Part shown: in pieces, positions 36,108 to 45,800 of the stretch
Position numbering within the stretch: position 1 is the first letter of the stretch
Layout of the letters: each line of letters starts with the position of its first letter
Assembly: GCA_022447855.1 (NCBI GenBank)
Contig: JAKUTX010000003.1
Coordinates: forward strand, 52,564-116,563
DNA: 64,000 nt
Direction of reading: 5' to 3'
DNA from: UBA6927 sp022447855
GTDB lineage: Bacteria > Chloroflexota > Dehalococcoidia > Lucifugimonadales > UBA6927
Made by a program: the position numbers and the translations under genes
Notes under the pieces: model-generated
The model's database searches: none
Told to the model about the DNA's origin: nothing
The model's input: the letters and a program-made list of their open reading frames with translations, nothing else

Positions 36108-39100
36108 TTACTCCTCAGTACGAGAAATCGAATTGAAATCTAATCGACCAAATTCATAATTAGAAATGATCAAACACACAATCATAAGCGTCATTAAAGA
36201 GATATAAATTGGAATCATAACCCACCAATTAACTATTAAAACAAATGGTGGCAGAAACTTCCCTCCATATTCAGTGACTGCAACACTAGAAACTAATATT
36301 CCACTCATTTGTAACGCTGCCCAAGTGCCCAGAAACAGTCCGAGGATTCCAATTGTTAAATGCTCAAAATGCAAAATTATTAACATCTGAATTTTTGACA
36401 ATCCAAAAGTTTGCATAAACGCAAAATCTCTTCTTGATCTTACTCTTAAAACCAGAAGATAGGTTAAATATCCTAAACCTCCGATCAAAAAAATCACAAC
36501 AAAACTTGCAATGACAGCCATTTTCCATCCTAATGCTATCAATGGGTCAGAATTCAAATCTTCAAATTCCACACTCCTTGAATTCACAGAGCCTATTTGA
36601 CTTAGGGCTATCTGGAATGCATCACCATTGATATTTGGTGTGTCTACAAAAATTTCTGTTGGGCGAATCTGTTGACCATCAGTAACAATATTTATATAAC
36701 TCATCACAGAATCCAAATCTGCGATGACAAAACCACCATCTTCAGGATCAAGAGTTGGAAAATATTCTATTGACCCTACAATCACTGATTTAACAGGGCT
36801 ATTAAAAATCTTAATAAAAATTTCGTCTCCTACACGAGTATCATTTTCACTTAAAAATGAATTACTAACTATTACAGGAAGCACAGATCCAAAGTTAAGC
36901 TTAAAAATACCTCTAGATCCTCTATCGGTTAATCTGCCAAACTCAAATCGAGCAAATTTACCTGATGTGCTCTGATCATTAATCTCGATTTGGATTGAAT
37001 CTGACCCAGATGGTGAAATCGCCAACGGACTCCAATCCAAAGGCCCTTCAAATTTTTCTAAAATCACCTTGTTTGAATTCACTTCAGAAAAGGCAAAAAT
37101 ATCATCAATTGATAAGGTGCCTGGTGTCGCAACTGGCCCATGTCCATGCTCAAAAAGTAATATTGAAGCTAAATGCATTGGATGTTTCAAGTTTTCTGGA
37201 ATCGACGCCTCTGCTGTTACCCATTCACTATTCCCTAAATCTCCAAGAGTTGAAAACCCTACTACGCCTCGATTATCAATAAAATATAATCTCAACTTAA
37301 TAGATTTAAAATTTCCCGAAGATTTGAAATTCATCCCAACTTGGGTTGTTTCTTCGGGTATTAAAATCGGTTGAGAAATCATTTGGGGACGAAGCTTTGA
37401 CAACAAATCTCCAATTTCTTCATCCGAAAAATCATTCCTAAACCAGAGGGTTTCAGAAGGAGCAAAGGAATCTATTCCTAAAAATTCAAATGAATTCCCT
37501 AAATTCGACGTTATTGCCTTTCCTGAGGATCTATATGCAAACATGCTATTGGCATCATTATTAATAGCTTTTAATTCGTCATCTAAAGTAATTCTATCCG
37601 CAATTAACATTCGAGGAATTGATGAAATCAGATAATCAGAACCAACCTGATATGCAACTCTATCGGAACCACTTTTGTCTAAAGTGCTTCCAATAGTAGC
37701 ACTCAAAGCACCAATGCATGTAACCAAACTCAACAATAAAATAGGCCAAACATACTGCAACGGATTCCTAGAAAATTTCCATAGCGTCAACGTATACCCA
37801 ATAGGGGCAATTTGTATCAGTTTCTCAAGCAATAAATAAATAATTCTCAGAGGACCAAGCAAAATAATTATTATCAATGAAAAGAATAATGGATCAATTG
37901 TCTTTGGAGCATAAATCCAAAACAATACCAATGATAAAATTAATTCGATCCCTATCGAAATTCCAAAGATATTTCTGGAAATAATTTTATTCGAAAACCA
38001 GTACAAAAAACCTATTAACAGCAAGAAAAAGAGGGCTGGAATTACTCTATTAATGTCACTATCTAGCCACCCTTTTACCAAAAACATAATAGCCGAAAAG
38101 CCGATTGAGGAAAAAGCCAAAAAACTGACAATCCGCATAGATTCTCCGCTCAAAAACTTAACTAGTGCAGGGAATATTCGTAAAAACATTAATACTACTA
38201 CTACTAAATACAAGATTGGAGCAAGTAATGCAGTTTCATTAATTTGATTTGCAGTATGTATCCCTCCACTAACAATACTGCCTCGTTGATTTAATTCCCA
38301 AAACACAATTGCTGCTAAAATCAACAATGCAAAATCAATGAAATATTTTTGAAAAAATGGCTCTATTGGAGGACGAGACAGCCTAAGATTGCTGACAATA
38401 GAAGTATTTCTATTCATTAAGAAGACCGGCGCCAAATACAGCGTCAGGCACACTGCTCCAATAATACCTGATGCTATAAATGAACTAGAAACCAATTCTA
38501 CAGGTAAAAATTGCCCATTTGTTAAAGAGCTAATATTTGGTAATTTACCACTTGAATAAACTACGACTAGAGAGGCAAATGGTGCCAAGATCACTGATAT
38601 GAGTGCAATAAATACCCCTTCAAGTAAATATATTTTTAAAAGCTGTAACCTGCTCACTCCACGAGAACTCAATCGAAAAAAGTCCTCTTCACGCGCAGAA
38701 GCTAAAAAGGAAACCAGCATTCCTAAATAAAACAAAACCGTCATAACCATCATTGAAATCAATAAAACCATTGGGATACTTGTGAAAAACCTTTTAATAG
38801 ATAATGAACTAAGAATTGGCTTTAGTCCGGTCAAAAAATCAGAACTGGGAAATGCTTCCGAAATCTCTACTTGGAAATCTTTCAATAATTTGTCTAGAGA
38901 CTCAGGGTCAACATTTCTAAGAGAACTCTTTTCTAAATATATAAAAGAAGTTGATTTTCCTAAAGACCCCGGGAAAATTGATTCAAAAGCATCAGCAAAT
39001 GCATTTTTAGTGACGAAAATCGATACTGGTTGTGATAATTCTATATAATCAGGATCAATCTCTGGAGGAGCTTCAAATACACGTGGCTCAAATAATCCAT

Positions 39101-39767
39101 CTGCAGAAAAATGCCAAAATCTATCTTTTTTATCATTCGGCTCAACAATTCCAACAATTAAAACACCCATCCTGTCCAAATTCATAGAAGGTGAAAAGGT
39201 TGCCATCGATCCTACATCAAGGCCAAAGAATTCTGACTGAAACGGAGATAAAACCCCTTCAATGAATTTTTGACCCTCGTCGTCTATTAGAACCTGCTCA
39301 GAAGGAAATCTCCCTTCTAATACTCGTGCCATAGATTCGAATCCGTCCATTGATTGAACCCATCCAATCGGCCCCTCATCTTTTGTTCCCAATGCTCCCA
39401 ATGGATTCTTAGGAGTTCCTACTAAAAGAGTAGGGCTTTTCAAAATACGAGTGTGCCCAGAATGAAATTGAGGTAAATAAGATTCAATAAACTTATCTAA
39501 AACAAGTCGGCTTGATGGTATATCTACTGAATTCAACGGAATATTCGGTACTGCTAATGCTATATCAATAAAATCATCCGACGCTTGTTCAATAGATGTA
39601 TTAAGACTAATTAACTTCAGAGAGTGATTATATGTAGGAGCAATTGCAACGACAGTACTTGCAATGAAAAATCCAACAAATATGCTCGAATACAAATATC
39701 TATGAGACAAAATCCGATTCTTGATCAACTTCAATGTTGTAAAACCAGACGAAAGATTCATGTTCAT
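36108..39767 (-). CDS. Large FtsX-type ABC transporter permease (first of pair)
   Basis: This 1219-residue permease is a paralogue of the next gene with the same order of parts: N-terminal helix, large outer domain, FtsX helices, a longer middle hydrophobic region (about residues 470-665), a second outer domain and three C-terminal helices. The second outer domain has TPGTLSIDDI near residue 880, aligning with the motif in its partner. The two probably form a heterodimer powered by the two downstream ATPases. Two in-frame ATGs (39767, 39761) are possible starts, and no strong ribosome site is seen. It is 27 bases downstream of an acyl-CoA dehydrogenase gene. Confidence 0.83.
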   Translation of the reverse strand: MNMNLSSGFTTLKLIKNRILSHRYLYSSIFVGFFIASTVVAIAPTYNHSLKLISLNTSIEQASDDFIDIALAVPNIPLNSVDIPSSRLVLDKFIESYLPQFHSGHTRILKSPTLLVGTPKNPLGALGTKDEGPIGWVQSMDGFESMARVLEGRFPSEQVLIDDEGQKFIEGVLSPFQSEFFGLDVGSMATFSPSMNLDRMGVLIVGIVEPNDKKDRFWHFSADGLFEPRVFEAPPEIDPDYIELSQPVSIFVTKNAFADAFESIFPGSLGKSTSFIYLEKSSLRNVDPESLDKLLKDFQVEISEAFPSSDFLTGLKPILSSLSIKRFFTSIPMVLLISMMVMTVLFYLGMLVSFLASAREEDFFRLSSRGVSRLQLLKIYLLEGVFIALISVILAPFASLVVVYSSGKLPNISSLTNGQFLPVELVSSSFIASGIIGAVCLTLYLAPVFLMNRNTSIVSNLRLSRPPIEPFFQKYFIDFALLILAAIVFWELNQRGSIVSGGIHTANQINETALLAPILYLVVVVLMFLRIFPALVKFLSGESMRIVSFLAFSSIGFSAIMFLVKGWLDSDINRVIPALFFLLLIGFLYWFSNKIISRNIFGISIGIELILSLVLFWIYAPKTIDPLFFSLIIIILLGPLRIIYLLLEKLIQIAPIGYTLTLWKFSRNPLQYVWPILLLSLVTCIGALSATIGSTLDKSGSDRVAYQVGSDYLISSIPRMLIADRITLDDELKAINNDANSMFAYRSSGKAITSNLGNSFEFLGIDSFAPSETLWFRNDFSDEEIGDLLSKLRPQMISQPILIPEETTQVGMNFKSSGNFKSIKLRLYFIDNRGVVGFSTLGDLGNSEWVTAEASIPENLKHPMHLASILLFEHGHGPVATPGTLSIDDIFAFSEVNSNKVILEKFEGPLDWSPLAISPSGSDSIQIEINDQSTSGKFARFEFGRLTDRGSRGIFKLNFGSVLPVIVSNSFLSENDTRVGDEIFIKIFNSPVKSVIVGSIEYFPTLDPEDGGFVIADLDSVMSYINIVTDGQQIRPTEIFVDTPNINGDAFQIALSQIGSVNSRSVEFEDLNSDPLIALGWKMAVIASFVVIFLIGGLGYLTYLLVLRVRSRRDFAFMQTFGLSKIQMLIILHFEHLTIGILGLFLGTWAALQMSGILVSSVAVTEYGGKFLPPFVLIVNWWVMIPIYISLMTLMIVCLIISNYEFGRLDFNSISRTEE

Positions 39768-39794
39768 TAATTCTTAATCACAGAAAATTAGACT

Positions 39795-40919
39795 CTATAA
39801 CCCAATATTTTGCGCAACTTTTTCAAAGTGATAATCTGAATCCCCATATACAATCTCATTAGCCTTAACACGCCTGGAAAAAAGTTGAAGACTATGTTCC
39901 TTAGTAAATCCTATAGCTCCATGACACTGATGAGCGGTAGCACAAATTCTCTGAGAAGCCTCGCTTACCCAAGCTTTTGCCATTGCAACTTCAATTGATG
40001 ATTCCATATCGTTAGCCAATCTCCATGCTGCTTGATATGTCAAATGCCTTGAACCCTCAAGGTCAATTGACATATTTGCACAATGATGTTGTATTGCCTG
40101 AAATGTACCAATTGGTCTGCCAAATTGAGTGCGGTGAGTAACATAATCTAAAGTCATTTCAAGCACTTTGTCACAACTACCCAACATTTCAGCGGATTTA
40201 CCAACAGCCGCCATACCCAAGATTTTTTCTAAAATAGGCCAAGCACCATTTACAACACCCAATACATTCTTTTCTTCAACTATCACATCGGAAAAAGTCA
40301 CTTCTGATTGTCTATCGGAAGCAATTGTCTTAAGATGCGCCTCCGAAATCCCTTTAGCAGATTTTGGAACAACAAACATAGTCAAATCTTCCTCAGATTT
40401 TCCTGTCCTAGCAACAACTATCAATAAATCAGAAATGTTAGCATAAGGGACAAATAATTTGGTGCCATTCAGTGTAAATTCTCCAGAATTATATTCAGCA
40501 CTAAGTTTTATATCAGCTGGGTTTAAAGAAGCGGACATCTCAGTAAAAGCTAATGTTGATATTATCTGGCCACTAATGATTTTTGGAATCAATTCTTTTT
40601 TTTGCACTCCATCGCCAGCCTCCAAAATAGTTAATCCACTTAATAAAACTGTGGGGAAATAAGGACTGGGCAATAAAGCCCTACCCATTTCTTCCAATAA
40701 AATAGTTAACTCAAGAAATCCCATCCCAATTCCCCCAAATTCTTCTGGGAAAACTAAACCTATCCATCCTTGTTGAGCAATTTTGTTCCATAATTCCGCA
40801 GTATATCCATCCTTTTCAAGTTCCATAGAACGAACATAAGCTTCTGAACACTCTGCATTCAAAAAATCACGGGCAGAACTACGAAGCATTTGCTGAGTTT
40901 CATCAAAACCAAAATCCAT
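39795..40919 (-). CDS. Acyl-CoA dehydrogenase (second of pair)
   Basis: This 374-residue flavoprotein introduces a double bond into an acyl-CoA. FAD-binding and core segments include FGFDETQQMLRSSARDFL, FPEEFGGIGMGFLELTI, FTEMSASLNPADI and the C-terminal CHGAIGFTKEHSLQLFSRR. The ligand loop SLNPADI is shorter and less canonical than in the partner enzyme. Such unequal pairs often act as heterodimers on steroid or branched substrates. An AAGGAT site sets the start. It lies 21 bases after the other acyl-CoA dehydrogenase gene. Confidence 0.9.
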   Translation of the reverse strand: MDFGFDETQQMLRSSARDFLNAECSEAYVRSMELEKDGYTAELWNKIAQQGWIGLVFPEEFGGIGMGFLELTILLEEMGRALLPSPYFPTVLLSGLTILEAGDGVQKKELIPKIISGQIISTLAFTEMSASLNPADIKLSAEYNSGEFTLNGTKLFVPYANISDLLIVVARTGKSEEDLTMFVVPKSAKGISEAHLKTIASDRQSEVTFSDVIVEEKNVLGVVNGAWPILEKILGMAAVGKSAEMLGSCDKVLEMTLDYVTHRTQFGRPIGTFQAIQHHCANMSIDLEGSRHLTYQAAWRLANDMESSIEVAMAKAWVSEASQRICATAHQCHGAIGFTKEHSLQLFSRRVKANEIVYGDSDYHFEKVAQNIGL

Positions 40920-40940
40920 TTCAAATATCCTTAATTACTA

Positions 40941-42113
40941 TCATCCACGTGGCAATCCTAGTCCACGAGTAGCTATAATATTCCGTTGAATCTCAGAAGT
41001 GCCTGCTGCAATAGTTACAGATACATTCTGCATAAAACTTTGTTCAATCTCACCTCTTAATGGAGCATACTTGGAATCAGGTTCTAGCTGACCATACATA
41101 CCTAATATTTGCATTCCAACTTTTGCGATTCTCTGTTGAAGTTCGGTTCCAAAAACCTTCCCAATACTTGATTCTTTATTGGGAACAATACCCTGACTTT
41201 GCATGTACCCTATTTGATATGAATTTAATCTGCTCATTTCGATTTCAGTTCTTAATTTTGCTAATCTATACCTAATTATAGGGTCTTCAGATAAAAGACA
41301 ACCATTCCTATAGGTCTCATTCGAAAATTGAATGAGTTCTTCAATTACTCTCCTAGCGCTCGCTGAGTATTCAATACCTGATCTCTCAAAATCTAAAAGA
41401 GTTGCACCTACATACCAACCTCTATTCACTTCCCCAACAAGATTCTTTTTAGGAACTCGCACATCTTCAAAATTGATCATATTGAAATGATGATTGCCAA
41501 CCATATTAATTATTGGCTGCACCTCAACACCAGGCGCTTTCATGTCCAACAAGAAAAAACTTATTCCACGGTGCTTCGGGGCATCAGGATCCGTACGAGC
41601 CATCATAAACATCTGATCTGCCCTGTGGGCCATCGACGTCCATACTTTTGTCCCATTAATCACATAATCATCCCCGTCTTCAACAGCCTTTGTTTGTAAT
41701 GAAGCCAAATCCGAACCCGAGCCAGGTTCGGAGTATCCTTGACACCATTGAATTTCCCCCCGAGCAATCTTAGGCAAATGTTCTCGTTTTTGTTCTTCAG
41801 TGCCATGAATCATAAGGGTAGGAGCAAGCATACGTACTCCAAAGGCATCTCTGCCAGGCACACGATTATATTCTACTTCTTCAGCGAAAATTACCTGTTT
41901 AATGATCGAAGCTTCTTGACCTCCATATTCCTTCGGCCAAGCCATGGAAAGCCACCCTTCCTGAGCCATTTTCTGGCGCATTTTAAGTGTAAATTTCCAA
42001 TCAGATTCCGCATCTCCTAGCGAACCTGTCCACTCATTTGGCAACTCCTTTTGAAAAAAATTATGTAATTCTGACCGAAAAACTTCATCCTCTGTAGAGA
42101 AATTGTAATCCAT
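40941..42113 (-). CDS. Acyl-CoA dehydrogenase (first of pair)
   Basis: This 390-residue acyl-CoA dehydrogenase has WPKEYGGQEASI, QGYSEPGSGSDLASLQT and INGTKVWTSMAHRADQ in the FAD and substrate regions, and AAGTSEIQRNIIATRGLGLP at the C-terminus. It is the more canonical of the tandem pair and probably supplies the complete FAD site of a heterodimer. The start has an AAGGT site. A strong predicted promoter for the pair lies at 42179-42207. Electron transfer flavoprotein genes are not in the window. Confidence 0.92.
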   Translation of the reverse strand: MDYNFSTEDEVFRSELHNFFQKELPNEWTGSLGDAESDWKFTLKMRQKMAQEGWLSMAWPKEYGGQEASIIKQVIFAEEVEYNRVPGRDAFGVRMLAPTLMIHGTEEQKREHLPKIARGEIQWCQGYSEPGSGSDLASLQTKAVEDGDDYVINGTKVWTSMAHRADQMFMMARTDPDAPKHRGISFFLLDMKAPGVEVQPIINMVGNHHFNMINFEDVRVPKKNLVGEVNRGWYVGATLLDFERSGIEYSASARRVIEELIQFSNETYRNGCLLSEDPIIRYRLAKLRTEIEMSRLNSYQIGYMQSQGIVPNKESSIGKVFGTELQQRIAKVGMQILGMYGQLEPDSKYAPLRGEIEQSFMQNVSVTIAAGTSEIQRNIIATRGLGLPRG

Positions 42114-42178
42114 ACCTTTTTTCCTTCTTATAAAACATTGGAATTTTATAGGATTTTTTGCTAAAGAACGTCATTCGC

Positions 42179-42207
42179 ATTCTAGATAGACAATAAAACC
42201 GTGTCAA
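42179..42207 (-). promoter_or_regulatory. Strong predicted promoter for the acyl-CoA dehydrogenase operon
   Basis: On the minus strand TTGACA (42207-42202) is separated by exactly 17 bases from TAGAAT (42184-42179), a perfect -35 and five-of-six -10. It lies about 65 bases before the gene at 42113. A second promoter facing right lies 35 bases away, so the spacer is a divergent control region. Confidence 0.6.
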
Positions 42208-42241
42208 TGTGAATACATATATGAATCAATATCTAAGATGC

Positions 42242-42270
42242 TTTAAATGATTCATCTCTTGGAATATAAT
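42242..42270 (+). promoter_or_regulatory. Predicted promoter for the flavin reductase gene
   Basis: TTTAAA (42242-42247), 17 bases, then TATAAT (42265-42270): a weak -35 with a perfect -10. It lies 36 bases before the GTG start at 42307. Confidence 0.5.
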
Positions 42271-42306
42271 TTGAACCCAACTAGTAGTTAACAATTGGAG
42301 TAAGTC

Positions 42307-42792
42307 GTGACAAGCCAATCACTTTTTAAAGAAGCTTGGGGAAAGTTCCCTACAGGAGTTTCAGTAATTACGACCGTTCAAAATGGCAAAATTCACGGAA
42401 TGTCAGCAAACGGCATCGCTTCAGTTTCTCTTGATCCGCCATTAGTTCTAGTTTGTATAGGGCACCAACGCAATTCTTATAAAATTGTTCAACAAACAAA
42501 AAGATTTTGTATCAATATCCTAAGAGATTCCCAACAGAATCTAGCAGAATATTATTCCCAACCTAATGACCAGAAAAAAACCGATATTTCACCGACCTTT
42601 AGTTTTAGCTCAAATGGTGCAGCCATGTTGGAAAATTGTATTGCTTCAATGGATTGCAATTTAATAACCGAACATATATCTGGAGATCACTCAATTTTCG
42701 TTGGTAGCGTGGACGAAATTAAAATCGATAATGGTAATCCACTTATCTATCATAATGGAAAATACATTACCCTTCCAAAAAACCCTGCTTAA
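42307..42792 (+). CDS. Flavin reductase-like FMN-binding protein
   Basis: This 161-residue protein has the split-barrel flavin reductase fold (HpaC/PheA2 group), which supplies reduced FMN or FAD to two-component monooxygenases. FPTGVSVITT, GMSANGIASVSLDPPLVLVC and FCINILRDSQ are typical. The start is GTG at 42307, six bases after GGAG. No matching monooxygenase is adjacent. The acyl-CoA dehydrogenases on the other strand share the divergent control region and also have the fold of flavin-dependent monooxygenases, so a partner relationship is conceivable. Confidence 0.85.
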   Translation: MTSQSLFKEAWGKFPTGVSVITTVQNGKIHGMSANGIASVSLDPPLVLVCIGHQRNSYKIVQQTKRFCINILRDSQQNLAEYYSQPNDQKKTDISPTFSFSSNGAAMLENCIASMDCNLITEHISGDHSIFVGSVDEIKIDNGNPLIYHNGKYITLPKNPA

Positions 42793-42813
42793 AGATAACT
42801 CGCTCACACAATA

Positions 42814-45800
42814 TTAGTCGTACCGATATATTCTTGTTCCACCAGAATCATACACAAGATCCAACCACTCCAGATCCGAGCTATTAAATTTCGCTAACCC
42901 TTCATTGCTATAATAAATCCTCTCGAGTTCTCCAACAATTATAAAAGTTACATCATAACGATCTAACAACTCACGAACCGCTGTAATATCTTCAGAATTA
43001 TAGATCATCCGAACATCATTAGCTCTGGTTTCAATTGTTGATTTATAATCCCATCGTTGCTGAGTTTGATGCCACTCCCAACCTATTATAGTAGGCAATC
43101 CACTATAAATAGACATCCGACTCCCCCACAAATATTGGGGTGTTACTGCTTCCAAAATTACAGGAGAACCAACTACATTTCTCCTCATCCATCTTACTGC
43201 CCCAATATCTGGAGCTAAATATATAGGTCTATCAGAATCCCAAAACAACGCTCGGTCTGCAAAATCTAAGCCATTAAGAGACAACTCAGATCCAATACTA
43301 GATTCAAATCTGTCATTAATCCGATTATAAGTACCTAAAACAGGATATATAGACACCGCAAAAGCACACACTGAAATACTAATCACTAAGAAATTAGACC
43401 AAAATCGAGATATCCTTTTGCTAATGATTTTCATTGCCAAAATCCACAAGGCGCATCCTGAAAAAATCCCCAACAAAATCCAAATTTGCAAATAAAACTT
43501 GAAGATGCTATTCATGCGTTCAATATCCCCATTAACTCTGAATATTTCCAACCCTGCTATCAAACTAGTTGCTGTAAAAATTAGTAATCCTAAGAAACAT
43601 AGAGCCCCAGATTTCGAATTGAGTGACTTCAAGTAATTTATTGAAACATATGCCACAAAAGCACTTAGCAGAGCCATTAAAATTAGTGTCAATCCAAATT
43701 GGAAATAAAGTGTTATCAATAAAACTATTATGATAAAAGAGAAGATCGCCAAAAAATTATTTGAACGAAAATCTTGGATTGCTGTCTTCCAATTTTCCCA
43801 AATAACTAATTTATTTTTGCATACCCTTAAATCCTTAGAGAACATCGAACCATAGAACAAAATTACTAATAAAAGTGGGAATCCAAATATTGCTGCAATT
43901 CTCCAAAAATCGGTAGTATGCGTTGTTGCAGTAATTCCATAGAAAAATGTTTCGTAATTTTGATGGTAGGGCAAGAAAAATAGAATGGACAAAAGAATGA
44001 CCATTACTATTTTCCAACTCGAATGAACAAGTAGCATTAAATTGAAACCTTTTCTTTTGATGTATTCGGAAATCAAAACAGCGGCGCTGAAAATTAAAAT
44101 TTGCGTTGGATAATCCCAGGCATTTATCGTATTCACTGCCCCCAAAACCAACGCTGCTAGAACAAGCTTTGAAAACTCAATTATTTTGCCATTTAAAATT
44201 CCAGGAACGTGAGAAAAGTAGTTTTGCTGAATAATTGACACAGAAATAGCAAGACATAAAACTACAAAAGGCATAACCATCAGATGAGCATGCAAATCAG
44301 CAAACAAAAACGTAAAATATGGGAACTCCGTAATCCCCTCCACTGAAGTATTCATCATCCTGCTACTCTTCCAATAATCAAATTCAATTGATCCTGAATA
44401 ATTAGTGAAAGTATTGCCTACAAGTTGAAAAATGCCATCAAAATTCCCGAAGACACATACACAAAATGCCCCTAAAACACCAGCAATTAATGAGAATATT
44501 CTAGAATAATTTGCAAATTTTATTTCAGTGTTTCGAATCCATTCGCATAAATTAAATACTACGGAAACTATACCGCCAAATGTCAATGAGAAGAATAATG
44601 GGATAGACAAATTATATGCAATCTCAGGTAATATACCCAATGCTTTAGTAATCATTGCGCTAAGAAAATGACCATAATAATAATAATTTAAATATCCCCC
44701 AGAAAACCATGGATCATAAGGTGGCATACTAGAAGATTTGATTACAGCATTAAAATAAGCAAAATCCATCGGTTTCTCTCCGCCCCTAAACGGATGCCAT
44801 AAATCAGGATTGAGCATTCTGATCAGTATAAATCCAAAAAAAGTAAGTATAAACAAACATTCAAATGATAAAAATAGTTTCCAATTCCTCAAAAGGATTT
44901 GCGTAAAATAACCCCAAAATTTCACAACCAATACCAGTGAAAATATAAGCAAAGCAATAAGAACATAAAAAATCGTTTCTCTTGAAAATTCAGTCACCTG
45001 CAAGCTACAAAGTATCCAAACGAAAAAGCCTAGAAGCAATAGTCCTAAAGGCTTTGAAAGCAACCAACCCTTGTCACTTGATGAAGGGAAAATTAAAAAT
45101 GTTATTGGTAATCCAACAATCGTCAAGAGCACTAAAAATGCGAGCCATAAAATTATTGGATTTCGATTTGCAAACGACGTAGAATCAAAGATTTCGGAAA
45201 ATGTACCTCCGTTTCTTTGGGCTTCTAATAACTCCCCATCAATCATCAAATTGACTTCCATCGAATTAGATTTTGGGTATTCAATCGAATCAGAGAAAAT
45301 CCTCTTTTGAATATCAGTGGCGGAAAACCTTCCCACATTCCTAAAAATCATTACCCTAGGATTGGTATAAACTGTAAAACTTTCATCTGCATAACCCAAA
45401 GAAATATCTAACTGTGAATTCTCTTCCTGCTCTAATTGCCTAGGTGGTGCAATAGTAGATCTAGACCATGTATCATCAAGAAATTCAAATGGACCAAAAC
45501 GAGGTCTTTGTGATGTGAAATATGCCAACTCATAACCTAATTCTCCATTAAACAAATCTTGATAATATGCCCTACTAATTGGATATCTATCTGGAAGCCT
45601 AGCAATAGCCCCATATAATCTATTGCTATATATCACTAAAAAGTCAGCTTTTTCTAAGGAGTCTGAAATTAATTTTACCTTTGCAGGGGTATCTGGATCA
45701 TACATGGGTAATTCGATCTGAAGCGGTTTTCGAAGTAAAGGCAAGCCTTCATCCCAATGTTCTCGTAAGACTATCGATGAAATATCAGAATTCTGCTGCA

